Below, in pieces: positions 51,475 to 63,095 of a stretch of 64,000 nt of DNA. The notes beneath the pieces were generated by a model. It searched no databases. It saw only the letters and a program-made list of their open reading frames with translations, and had not been told where the DNA came from. The stretch's first letter is position 1. Each line of letters opens with the position of its first letter. Source of the stretch: Ptiloglossa arizonensis (lineage: Eukaryota; Arthropoda; Insecta; Hymenoptera; Colletidae); contig NW_027478399.1 of assembly GCF_051014685.1 (NCBI RefSeq), positions 1,488,001 through 1,552,000 of the forward strand. Direction: 5' to 3'. Position numbers and translations under genes: made by a program.

Positions 51475-54400
51475 AGTTATTGGTTTCGAGTATCAGACAT
51501 GCGAAAATTTTGATGGTTTCTCAACCATTCGTTTACTTCAAACTCCCATATCACGCGAACGGATTGACCAACTCGAGAAATTCCTATTGCATCTGAAAGC
51601 AGAAACTCGCCCGATTACAACGGTATGTGTATTTTTAACCTAGGCCATAGTAGTTATTGGTTTCGAGTATCAGACTTGCGAAAATTTTGATGGTTTCTCA
51701 ACCGTTCCTTAACTTCAAACTCCCATATCTCGGGAACGGATTGACGATCTCGAGAAATTCCTGTTGCATCTGAAAGTAGAAGCACGCCCGATTACAACAG
51801 TGTGTGTTCTTTTCCCCTAGGCCACAGTAGTTATTGGTTTCGAGTATCAGACTTGCGAAAATTTTGATGGTTGCTCAAGCGTTCCTTAAATTCAAACTTC
51901 CATATCTCGCGAACGGATTCACGAACTCGAGAAATTCCTGTTGCATCCGAAAGTAGAAACTCACACGATTACAACTGCATGTGTATTTCTCCCCTAGGCG
52001 TTTGTTGTTATTGGTTTCGGGAATCAGACTTGCGAAAATTTTGATGGTTTCTCAACCATTCCTTTACTTCAAACTGCCATATCACGCGAACGGATTGACG
52101 AACTCGAGAAATTCCTATTGCATCTGAAAGCAGAAACTCGCCCGATTACAACGGTATGTGTATTTTTGCCCTAGGCCATAGTAGTTATTGGTTTCGAGTA
52201 TCAGACTTGCGAAAATTTTGATAGTTTCTCAACCGTTCCTTAACTTCAAAATCCCATATCTCGCGAACGGATTCACGATCTCGAGAAATTCCTGTTGCAT
52301 CTGAAGGTAGAAACTCGCACGATTGCAACGGCATGTGTATTTTTCCCCTAGGCCTTTGTAGTTATTGGTTTCGGGAATCAGACTTGCGAAAATTTTGATG
52401 GTTTCTCAACCATTCCTTAAATTGTAACTCCCATATCTCGCGAACGGATTGACGAACTCGAGAAATTCCTGTTGCATCTGAAAGTAGAAACACGCCCGAT
52501 TACAGTGGTGATGTACTTTTCCTCTAGGCCATTCCAGTTATTGGTTTCGAGTATCAGACCAGCGAAAATTTTGATGGTTTCTCAACCATTCCTTAACTTC
52601 AAACTCCCATATCTCGCGAACGGATTGACGAACTCGAGAAATTCCTGTCTTATCTCAAAGTAGAAACTCGCCCGAATACAGCGGTAAGTGTACTCTTCCC
52701 CTAGGCCATTCCAGTTATTGGTTTCGAGTATCAGACCAGCGAAATTTTTGATGGTTTCTCAACCATTCCTTAACTTCAAACTCCCATATCTCTCGAACGG
52801 ATTGACGAACTCGAGAAATTCCTGTTGCATCTGAAAGTAGAAACTCGCACGATTACAACGGTATGTGTATTTTTCCCCCAGGCCTTTGTAGTTATTGGTT
52901 TCGGGAATCAGACTTGCGAAAATTTTGATGGTTTCTCAACCATTCCTTAAATTATAACTCCCATATCTCGCGAACGGATTGACGAACTCGAGAAATTCCT
53001 GTTGCATCTGAAAGTAGAAACCCGCCCGATTACATTGGTGTGTGTACTTTTCCCCTAGGCCATTCCAGTTATTGGTTTCGAGTATCAGACCATCGAAAAT
53101 TTTGATGGTTTCTCAACCATTCCGTAACTTCAAACTCCCATATCTCGCGAACGAACTGACGAACTCGAGAAATTCTTGTTGCGTCTGAAAGCAGAAACTC
53201 GCCCGATTACAGCGGTGTGTGTATTTTAGCCCTAGGCCATGGTAGTTATTGGTTTCGAGTATCTGACTTGCGAAAATTTTGATGGTTTCCCAACCGTTCG
53301 TTAACTTCAAACTCCCATATCTCGCGAACGGATTCACGATCTCGAGAAATTCCTGTTGCATCTGAAAGTAGAAACACGCCCGATTACAATGGTGTGTGTT
53401 CTTTTCCCCTAGGCCACAGTAGTTATTGGTTTCGAGTATCAGACTTGCGAAAATTTTGATGGTTGCTCAAGCGTTCCTTAACTCCAAACTCCCATATCTC
53501 GCGAACGGATTCACGAACTCGAGAAATTCCTGTTGCATCCGAAAGTAGAAACTCGCACGATTACAACTGCATGTGTATTTCTCCCCTAGGGCCTTGTAGC
53601 TATTGGTTTCGGGAATCAGACTTGCGAAAATTTTGATGGTTTCTCAACCATCCCTTAATTTCAAACTCCCATATCTCGGGAACGGATTGACGATCTCGAG
53701 AAATTCCTGTTGCATCTGAAAGTAGAAACACGCCCGATTACAGTGGTGTGTGTACTTTTCCCCTAGGCCATTCCAGTTATTGGTTTCGAGTATCAGACCA
53801 GCTAAAATTTTGATGGTTTCTCAACCATTCCTTAACTTCAAACTCCCATATCTCGCGAACGAACTGACGAACTCGAGAAATTCTTGTTGCATCTGAAAGC
53901 AGAAACTCGCCCGATTACAGCGGTGTGTGTATTTTTGCCCTAGGCCATAGTAGTTATTGGTTGCGAGTATCAGACATGCGAAAATTTTGATGGTTTCCCA
54001 ACCGTTCCTTAACTTCAAACTCGCATATCTCGCGAACGGATTCACGATCTCGAGAAATTCCTGTTGCATCTGAAAGTAGAAACTCGCACGAATACAACGG
54101 CATGTTTATTTTTCCCCTAGGCCTTTGTAGTTATTGGTTTCGGGAATCAGACTTGCGAAAATTTTCATGGTTTCTCAACCATTCCTTAACCTCTAACTCC
54201 CATATCTCGCGAACGGATACACGATCTCGAGAAATTCCTGTTGCATCTGAAAGTACAAACACGCCCGATTACAGTGGTGTGTGTACTTTTCCCCTAGGCC
54301 ACTCGAGTTATTGGTTTCGAGTATCAGACCAGCGATAATTTTGATGGTTTCTCAACCATTCCTTATCTTCAAAGTCCCATATCTCGCGAACGGATTGACG

Positions 54401-54836
54401 ATCTCGAGAAATTCCTGTTGCATCTGAAAGTAGAAACTCGCCCGATTACAATGGTGAGTGTACTTTTCCCATGGGCCATAGTAGTTATTGGTTTCGATTA
54501 TCATACTTGCGAAAATTTTGATGGTTTCTCAACCATTCCTCAACTTCAAACTCCCATATCTCGCGAACGGATTGACGAACTCGAGAAAATCTTGTTGCAT
54601 CTGAAAGCAGAAGCTCGCCCGATTACAACGGTATGTGTATTTTAGCCCTCGGCCATAGTAGTTATTGGTTTCGAGTATCAGAGTTGCGAAAATTTTGATG
54701 GTTTCTCAACCATTCCTTAACTTCAAACTCCCATATCTCGCGAACGGATTGACGATCTCGAGAAATTCCTGTTGCATCTAAAAGTAGAAACACGACCGTT
54801 TACAATGGTGTGTGTACTTTTCCCCTTGGCCATTAC
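51475..54836 (+). repeat. 19-monomer tandem duplication, copy B
   Basis: The junction lies inside a 24-bp shared stretch (51475-51498). To the left, CCCCTTGGCCATTAC is otherwise seen near 43850 and 54820. To the right, ATGCG with CATTCGTTTACTTC is otherwise seen near 40876 and 48134. The monomer is thus a direct recombination chimera. The 77-residue ORF at 51410-51643 is a fusion by-product of it. Confidence 0.95.
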
Positions 54837-56176
54837 AGTTATTGGTTTCGAGTATCAGACCAGCGAAAATTTTGATGGTTTCTCAACCATTCCTTTATTT
54901 CAAACTCCCATATCTCGCGAACGGATTGACGAACTCGAGAAATTCCTCTTGCATCTGAAAGTAGAAACTCGCCCGATTACAGCGGTATGTGTATTTTTGC
55001 CCTAGGCCATAGTAGTTATTGGTTTCGAGTATCAGGGTTGCGAATATTTTGATGGTTTCCCAACCGTTCCTTAACTTCAAACTCGCATATCTCGCGAACG
55101 GATTCACGATCTCGAGAAATTCCTGTTGCATCTGAAAGTAGAAACTCGCACGATTACAACGGCATGGGTATTTTTCCTCTAGGTCTTTGTAGTTATTGAT
55201 TTCGGGAATCAGACTTGCGAAAATTTTGATGGTTTCTCAACCATTCCTTAACTTCTAACTCCCATATATCGCGAACGGATTGACGATCTCTAGAAATTCT
55301 TGTTGCATCAGAAAGTAGAAACGCGCCCGATTACAATGGTGTGTGTACTTTTCCCCTAGGCCATTTCAGTTATTGGTTTCGAGTACCAGACCAGCGAAAT
55401 TTTTGATGGTTTCTCAACCATTCCTTAAATTCAAACTCCCATATCTCGCGAACTGATTGACGAACTCGAGAAATTCCTGTTGCATCTGAAAGCAGAAACT
55501 CGCCCGATTACAGTGGTGTGTGTACTTTTCCCCTAGGCCATTCCAGTTGTTGGTTTCAAGTATCAGACCAGCGAAAATTTTGATGGTTTCTCAACCATTC
55601 CTTAACTTCAAACTCCCATATCTCGCGAACTGATTGACGAACTCGAGAAATTCCTGTTGCATCTGAAAGCAGAAACTCGCCCGATTACAGCGGTGTGTGT
55701 ATTTTTGCCCTAGGCCATAGTAGTTATTGGTTTCGAGTATCAGAGTTGCGAAAATTTTGATGGTTTCTCAACCATTCCTTAATTTCAAACTCCCATATCT
55801 CGCGAACGGATTGACGAACTCGAGAAAATCTTGTTGCATCTGAAAGCAGAAGCTCGCCCGATTACAACGGTATGTGTATTTTTGCCCTAGGCCATAGTAG
55901 CTATTGGTTTCGAGTATCAGAGTTGCGAAAATTTTGATGGTTTCTCAACCATTCCTTAATTTCGAACTCCCATATCTAGCGAACGAACTGACGAACTCGA
56001 GAAATTCTTATTGCATCTGAAAGCAGAAACTCGCCCGGTTACATCGGTGTGTGTATTTTTGCCCTATGCCATAGTAGTTATTGGTTTCCAGTATCACACC
56101 AGCGAAAATTTTGATGGTTTCTCCACCATTCCTTAACTTCAAACTCCCATATATCGCGAACGGATTGACGATCTCT

Positions 56177-57025
56177 AGAAATTCTTGTTGCATCTGAAAG
56201 TAGAAACTCGCCCGATTACAATGGTGTGTGTACTTTTCCCCTAGGCCATTCCAGTTATTGGTTTCGAGTACCAGACCAGCGAAATTTTTGATGGTTTCTC
56301 AACCATTCCTTAACTTCAAACTCCCATATCTCGCGAACTGATTGACGAACTCGAGAAATTCCTGTTGCATCTGGAAGCAGAAACTCGCCCGATTACAGTG
56401 GTGTGTGTACTTTTCCCCTAGGCCATTCCAGTTATTGGTTTCGAGTATCAGACCAGCGAAAATTTTGATGGTTTCTCAACCATTCCTTAACTTCAAACTC
56501 CCATATCTCGCGAACTGATTGACGAACTCGAGAAATTCCTGTTGCATCTGAAAGTAGAAACTCGCCCGATTACAGCGGTGTGTGTATTTTTGTCCTAGGC
56601 CATAGTAGTTATTGGTTTCGAGTATCAGAGTTGCGAAAATTTTGATGGTTTCTCAACCATTCCTTAATTTCGAACTCCCATATCTAGCGAACGAACTGAC
56701 GAACTCGAGAAATTCTTATTGCATCTGAAAGCAGAAACTCGCCCGGTTACATCGGTGTGTGTATTTTTGCCCTATGCCATAGTAGTTATTGGTTTCCAGT
56801 ATCACACCAGCGAAAATTTTGATGGTTTCTCCACCATTCCTTAACTTCAAAATCCCATATCCCGCGAACGGTTTGACGAACTCGAGAAATTCCTGTTGCA
56901 TCTGAAAGTAGAAACACGCCCGATTACAGTGGTGTGTGTACTTTTCCCCTAGGCCATTCCAGTTATTGGTTTCGAGTATCAGACCAGCGAAATTTTTGAT
57001 GGTTTCTCAACCATTCCTTAACTTC
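56177..57025 (+). repeat. Diverged satellite monomers preceding the 11-mer HOR
   Basis: Holds a four-monomer (708-bp) repetition: the GCCCGGTTACATCGG with TTTCCAGTATCACACC monomer at about 56030 recurs at about 56738. The stretch 56591-56848 matches 58537-58794 of the HOR. The monomer at about 56849-57020, with CATATCCCGCG and GGTTTGACG, is of a different type. Confidence 0.8.
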
Positions 57026-58971
57026 TAACTCCCATATATCGCGAACGGATTGACGATCTCTAGAAATTCTTGTTGCATCTGAAAGTAGAAACTCGCCCGA
57101 TTACAATGGTGTGTGTACTTTTCCCCTAGGCCATTCCAGTTATTGGTTTCGAGTACCAGACCAGCGAAATTTTTGATGGTTTCTCAACCATTCCTTAACT
57201 TCAAGCTCCCATATCTCTCGAACGGATTGACGATCTCGAGAAATTCCTGTTGCATCTGAAAGTAGAAACACGCCCGATTACAGTGGTGTGTGTACTTTTC
57301 CCCTAGGCCACTCGAGTTATTGGTTTCGAGTATCAGACCAGCGATAATTTTGATGGTTTCTCAACCATTCCTTATTTTCAAAGTCCCATATCTCGCGAAC
57401 GGATTGACGAACTCGAGAAATTCCTGTTGCATCTAAAAGTAGAAGCTCGCCCGATTACAGCGGTATGTGTATTTTAGCCCTCGGCCATAGTAGTTATTGG
57501 TTTCGAGTATCAGAGTTGCGAAAATTTTGATGGTTTCTCAACCATTCCTTAAATTCAAACTCCCATATCTCGCGAACGGAATGACGAACTCGAGAAATTC
57601 CTGTTGCATCTGAAAGTAGAAACACACCCGATTACAGTAGTGTGTGTACTTTTCCCCTAGGCCACTCGAGTTATTGGTTTCGAGTATCAGACCAGCGATA
57701 ATTTTGATGGTTTCTCAACCATTCCTTATCTTCAAAGTCCCATATCTCGCGAACGGATTGACGAACTCGAGAAATTCCTGTTGCATCTGAAAGTAGAAGC
57801 TCGCCCGATTACAGCGGTATGTGTATTTTAGCCCTCGGCCATAGTAGTTATTGGTTTCGAGTATCAGAGTTGCGAAAATTTTGATGGTTTCTCAACCATT
57901 CCTTAATTTCAAACTCCCATATCTCGCGAACGGATTGACGATCTCGAGAAATTCCTGTTGCATCTAAAAGTAGAAACACGCCCGATTACAGTGGTGTGTG
58001 TACTTTTCCCCTAGGCCATTCCAGTTATTGGTTTCGAGTATCAGACCAGCGAAAATTTTGATGGTTTCTCAACCATTCCTTAACTTCAAACTCCCATATC
58101 TCGCGAACGGATTGACGAACTCGAGAAATTCCTGTTGCATCTGAAAGTAGAAACTCGCCCGATTACAGCGGTATGTGTATTTTTGCCCTAGGCCATAGTA
58201 GTTATTGGTTTCGAGTATCAGGGTTGCGAATATTTTGATGGTTCTCATCCATTCCTTAATTTCAAACTCCCATATCCCGCGAACGGATTGACGATCTCGA
58301 GAAATTGCTGTTGCATCTGAAAGTAGAAACTCGCCCGATTACAATGGTGAGTGTACTTTTCCCCTGGGCCATAGTAGTTACTGGTTTCGATTATCAGACT
58401 TGCGAAAATTTTGATGGTTTCTCAACCATTCCTCAACTTCAAACTCCCATATCTCGCGAACGGATTGACGAACTCGAGAAAATCTTGTTGCATCTGAAAG
58501 CAGAAGCTCGCCCGATAACAACGGTATGTGTATTTTTGCCCTAGGCCATAGTAGTTATTGGTTTCGAGTATCAGAGTTGCGAAAATTTTGATGGTTTCTC
58601 AACCATTCCTTAATTTCGAACTCCCATATCTAGCGAACGAACTGACGAACTCGAGAAATTCTTATTGCATCTGAAAGCAGAAACTCGCCCGGTTACATCG
58701 GTGTGTGTATTTTTGCCCTATGCCATAGTAGTTATTGGTTTCCAGTATCACACCAGCGAAAATTTTGATGGTTTCTCCACCATTCCTTAACTTCAAACTC
58801 CCATATCTCGCAAACGGATTCACGATCTCGAGAAATTCCTGTTGCATCTGAAAGTAGAAACTCGCACGATTACAACGGCATGGGTATTTTTCCTCTAGGT
58901 CTTTGTAGTTATTGATTTCGGGAATCAGACTTGCGAAAATTTTGATGGTTTCTCAACCATTCCTTAACTTC
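57026..58971 (+). repeat. 11-monomer higher-order repeat, copy R1 (1,946 bp)
   Basis: Begins at TAACTCCCATATATCGCG. Markers repeated in R2 and R3 are CAAGCTCCC with CTCTCGAACGG (57202, 59148, 61272), two CACTCGAGTTATTGG monomers with GCGATAATTTTG, TAGCCCTCGGCC, GGAATGACG with AAACACACCCG, CAGGGTTGCGAAT, and TTGCTGTTGC. R1 has lost one base (GATGGTTCTCATCC, about 58240) compared with R2 and R3. Confidence 0.92.
58060..58236 (+). repeat. Reference 177-bp monomer
   Basis: This copy is close to the majority sequence and exactly 177 bp long. In order it holds: the GATGGTTTCTCAACCATTCC box (1-20), ACTCCCATAT (31-40), palindrome TCGCGA (42-47), palindrome CTCGAG (61-66), the GAAACTCGCCCGATTACA region (91-108), a GTATGTGTA segment, palindrome CCTAGG (128-133), GGTTTCGAGTATCAG (148-162), and a terminal A/T tract that in most monomers is AAAATTTT. 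I count 38 C and 37 G (42% GC) and 10 CpG. Most variation between monomers lies in positions 104-165, where three recurrent versions can be told apart: GCCTTTGTAG with TTCGGGAATCAG; GCCATTCCAG with TTCGAGTATCAGACCAGCG; and GCCATAGTAG with TTCGAGTATCAG. Confidence 0.95.
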
Positions 58972-61095
58972 TAACTCCCATATATCGCGAACGGATTGAC
59001 GATCTCTAGAAATTCTTGTTGCATCTGAAAGTAGAAACTCGCCCGATTACAATGGTGTGTGTACTTTTCCCCTAGGCCATTCCAGTTATTGGTTTCGAGT
59101 ACCAGACCAGCGAAATTTTTGATGGTTTCTCAACCATTCCTTAACTTCAAGCTCCCATATCTCTCGAACGGATTGACGATCTCGAGAAATTCCTGTTGCA
59201 TCTGAAAGTAGAAACACGCCCGATTACAGTGGTGTGTGTACTTTTCCCCTAGGCCACTCGAGTTATTGGTTTCGAGTATCAGACCAGCGATAATTTTGAT
59301 GGTTTCTCAACCATTCCTTGTTTTCAAAGTCCCATATCTCGCGAACGGATTGACGAACTCGAGAAATTCCTGTTGCATCTAAAAGTAGAAGCTCGCCCGA
59401 TTACAGCGGTATGTGTATTTTAGCCCTCGGCCATAGTAGTTATTGGTTTCGAGTATCAGAGTTGCGAAAATTTTGATGGTTTCTCAACCATTCCTTAAAT
59501 TCAAACTCCCATATCTCGCGAACGGAATGACGAACTCGAGAAATTCCTGTTGCATCTGAAAGTAGAAACACACCCGATTACAGTGGTGTGTGTACTTTTC
59601 CCCTAGGCCACTCGAGTTATTGGTTTCGAGTATCAGACCAGCGATAATTTTGATGGTTTCTCAACCATTCCTTATCTTCAAAGTCCCATATCTCGCGAAC
59701 GGATTGACGAACTCGAGAAATTCCTGTTACATCTGAAAGTAGAAGCTCGCCCGATTACAGCGGTATGTGTATTTTAGCCCTCGGCCATAGTAGTTATTGG
59801 TTTCGAGTATCAGAGTTGCGAAAATTTTGATGGTTTCTCAACCATTCCTTAATTTCAAACTCCCATATCTCGCGAACGGATTGACGATCTCGAGAAATTC
59901 CTGTTGCATCTAAAAGTAGAAACACGCCCGATTACAGTGGTGTGTGTACTTTTCCCCTAGGCCATTCCAGTTATTGGTTTCGAGTATCAGACCAGCGAAA
60001 ATTTTGATGGTTTCTCAACCATTCCTTAACTTCAAACTCCCATATCTCGCGAACGGATTGACGAACTCGAGAAATTCCTGTTGCATCTGAAAGTAGAAAC
60101 TCGCCCGATTACAGCGGTATGTGTATTTTTGCCCTAGGCCATAGTAGTTATTGGTTTCGAGTATCAGGGTTGCGAATAATTTGATGGTTTATCATCCATT
60201 CCTTAATTTCAAACTCCCATATCTCGCGAACGGATTGACGATCTCGAGAAATTGCTGTTGCATCTGAAAGTAGAAACTCGCCCGATTACAATGGTGAGTG
60301 TACTTTTCCCCTGGGCCATAGTAGTTATTGGTTTCGATTATCAGACTTGCGAAAATTTTGATGGTTTCTCAACCATTCCTCAACTTCAAACTCCCATATC
60401 TCGCGAACGGATTGACGAACCCGAGAAAATCTTGTTGCATCTGAAAGCAGAAGCTCGCCCGATTACAACGGTATGTGTATTTTTGCCCTAGGCCATAGTA
60501 GTTATTGGTTTCGAGTATCAGAGTTGCGAAAATTTTGATGGTTTCTCAACCATTCCTTAATTTCGAACTCCCATATCTAGCGAACGAACTGACGAACTCG
60601 AGAAATTCTTATTGCATCTGAAAGCAGAAACTCGCCCGGTAACATCGGTGTGTGTATTTTTGCCCTATGCCATAGTAGATATTGGTTTCCAGTATCACAC
60701 CAGCGAAAATTTTGATGGTTTCTCCACCATTCCTTAACTTCAAACTCCCATATATCGCGAACGGATTGACGATCTCTAGAAATTCTTGTTGCATCTGAAA
60801 GTAGAAACTCGCCCGATTACAATGGTGTGTGTACTTTTCCCCTAGGCCATTCCAGTTATTGGTTTCGAGTACCAGACCAGCGAAATTTTTGATGGTTTCT
60901 CAACCATTCCTTAACTTCAAACTCCCATATCTCGCGAACTGATTGACGAACTCGAGAAATTCCTGTTGCATCTGAAAGTAGAAACTCGCACGATTACAAC
61001 GGCATGGGTATTTTTCCTCTAGGTCTTTGTAGTTATTGATTTCGGGAATCAGACTTGCGAAAATTTTGATGGTTTCTCAACCATTCCTTAACTTC
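58972..61095 (+). repeat. Higher-order repeat, copy R2 (2,124 bp, 12 monomers)
   Basis: Same order of variants as R1, plus one extra monomer near 60740-61000. There the CGCGAACTGATTG monomer is added and the GGCATGGGTATTT monomer follows. Private changes include CATTCCTTGTTTTC (about 59314) and CCTGTTACATC (about 59726). Confidence 0.92.
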
Positions 61096-63095
61096 TAACT
61101 CCCATATATCGCGAACGGATTGACGATCTCTAGAAATTCTTGTTGCATCTGAAAGTAGAAACTCGCCCGATTACAATGGTGTGTGTACTTTTCCCCTAGG
61201 CCATTCCAGTTATTGGTTTCGAGTACCAGACCAGCGAAATTTTTGATGGTTTCTCAACCATTCCTTAACTTCAAGCTCCCATATCTCTCGAACGGATTGA
61301 CGATCTCGAGAAATTCCTGTTGCATCTGAAAGTAGAAACACGCCCGATTACAGTGGTGTGTTTACTTTTCCCCTAGGCCACTCGAGTTATTGGTTTCGAG
61401 TATCAGACCAGCGATAATTTTGATGGTTTCTCAACCATTCCTTATTTTCAAAGTCCCATATCTCGCGAACGGATTGACGAACTCGAGAAATTCCTGTTGC
61501 ATCTAAAAGTAGAAGCTCGCCCGATTACAGCGGTATGTGTATTTTAGCCCTCGGCCATAGTAGTTATTGGTTTCGAGTATCAGAGTTGCGAAAATTTTGA
61601 TGGTTTCTCAACCATTCCTTAAATTCAAACTCCCATATCTCGCGAACGGAATGACGAACTCGAGAAATTCCTGTTGTATCTGAAAGTAGAAACACACCCG
61701 ATTACAGTGGTGTGTGTACTTTTCCCATAGGCCACTCGAGTTATTGGTTTCGAGTATCAGACCAGCGATAATTTTGATGGTTTCTCAACCATTCCTTATC
61801 TTCAAAGTCCCATATCTCGCGAACGGATTGACGAACTCGAGAAATTCCTGTTGCATCTGAAAGTAGAAGCTCGCCCGATTACAGCGGTATGTGTATTTTA
61901 GCCCTCGGCCATAGTAGTTATTGGTTTCGAGTATCAGAGTTGCGAAAATTTTGATGGTTTCTCAACCATTCCTTAATTTCAAACTCCCATATCTCGCGAA
62001 CGGATTGACGATCTCGAGAAATTCCTGTTGCATCTAAAAGTAGAAACACGCCCGATTACAGTGGTGTGTGTACTTTTCCCCTAGGCCATTCCAGTTATTG
62101 GTTTCGAGTATCAGACCAGCGAAAATTTTGATGGTTTCTCAACCATTCCTTAACTTCAAACTCCCATATCTCGCGAACGGATTGACGAACTCGAGAAATT
62201 CCTGTTGCATCTGAAAGTAGAAACTCGCCCGATTACAGCGGTATGTGTATTTTTGCCCTAGGCCATAGTAGTTATTGGTTTCGAGTATCAGGGTTGCGAA
62301 TAATTTGATGGTTTATCATCCATTCCTTAATTTCAAACTCCCATATCTCGCGAACGGATTGACGATCTCGAGAAATTGCTGTTGCATCTGAAAGTAGAAA
62401 CTCGCCCGATTACAATGGTGAGTGTACTTTTCCCCTGGGCCATAGTAGTTATTGGTTTCGATTATCAGACTTGCGAAAATTTTGATGGTTTCTCAACCAT
62501 TCCTCAACTTCAAACTCCCATATCTCGCGAACGGATTGACGAACCCGAGAAAATCTTGTTGCATCTGAAAGCAGAAGCTCGCCCGATTACAACGGTATGT
62601 GTATTTTTGCCCTAGGCCATAGTAGTTATTGGTTTCGAGTATCAGAGTTGCGAAAATTTTGATGGTTTCTCAACCATTCCTTAATTTCGAACTCCCATAT
62701 CTAGCGAACGAACTGACGAACTCGAGAAATTCTTATTGCATCTGAAAGCAGAAAATCGCCCGGTAACATCGGTGTGTGTATTTTTGCCCTATGCCATAGT
62801 AGTTATTGGTTTCCAGTATCACACCAGCGAAAATTTTGATGGTTTCTCCACCATTCCTTAACTTCAAACTCCCATATATCGCGAACGGATTGACGATCTC
62901 TAGAAATTCTTGTTGCATCTGAAAGTAGAAACTCGCCCGATTACAATGGTGTGTGTACTTTTCCCCTAGGCCATTCGAGTTATTGGTTTCGAGTACCAGA
63001 CCAGCGAAATTTTTGATGGTTTCTCAACCATTCCTTAACTTCAAACTCCCATATCTCGCGAACTGATTGACGAACTCGAGAAATTCCTGTTGCAT
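61096..63095 (+). repeat. Higher-order repeat, copy R3
   Basis: Matches R2 at 2,124 bp until about 63095, where CTGGAAGCAG replaces CTGAAAGTAG. R2 and R3 share CAGGGTTGCGAATAATTTG with TTTATCATCC and GAACCCGAGAAAATC, which R1 lacks. R2 and R3 are therefore the closest pair. Confidence 0.92.

Larger units (their letters stand above)
45202..56176 (+). repeat. 41-monomer duplication, copy 2, expanded to 10,975 bp
   Basis: The length equals 7,259 + 354 (an extra dimer) + 3,362 (an internal 19-monomer duplication). The left junction is bracketed to the shared 45202-45225. At 45201 the base is T, as at 56176, where copy 1 at 37942 has G. At 45226 the base is A, as in copy 1, where 56201 has T. The copy ends at 56176, after which new sequence follows. 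Confidence 0.93.
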
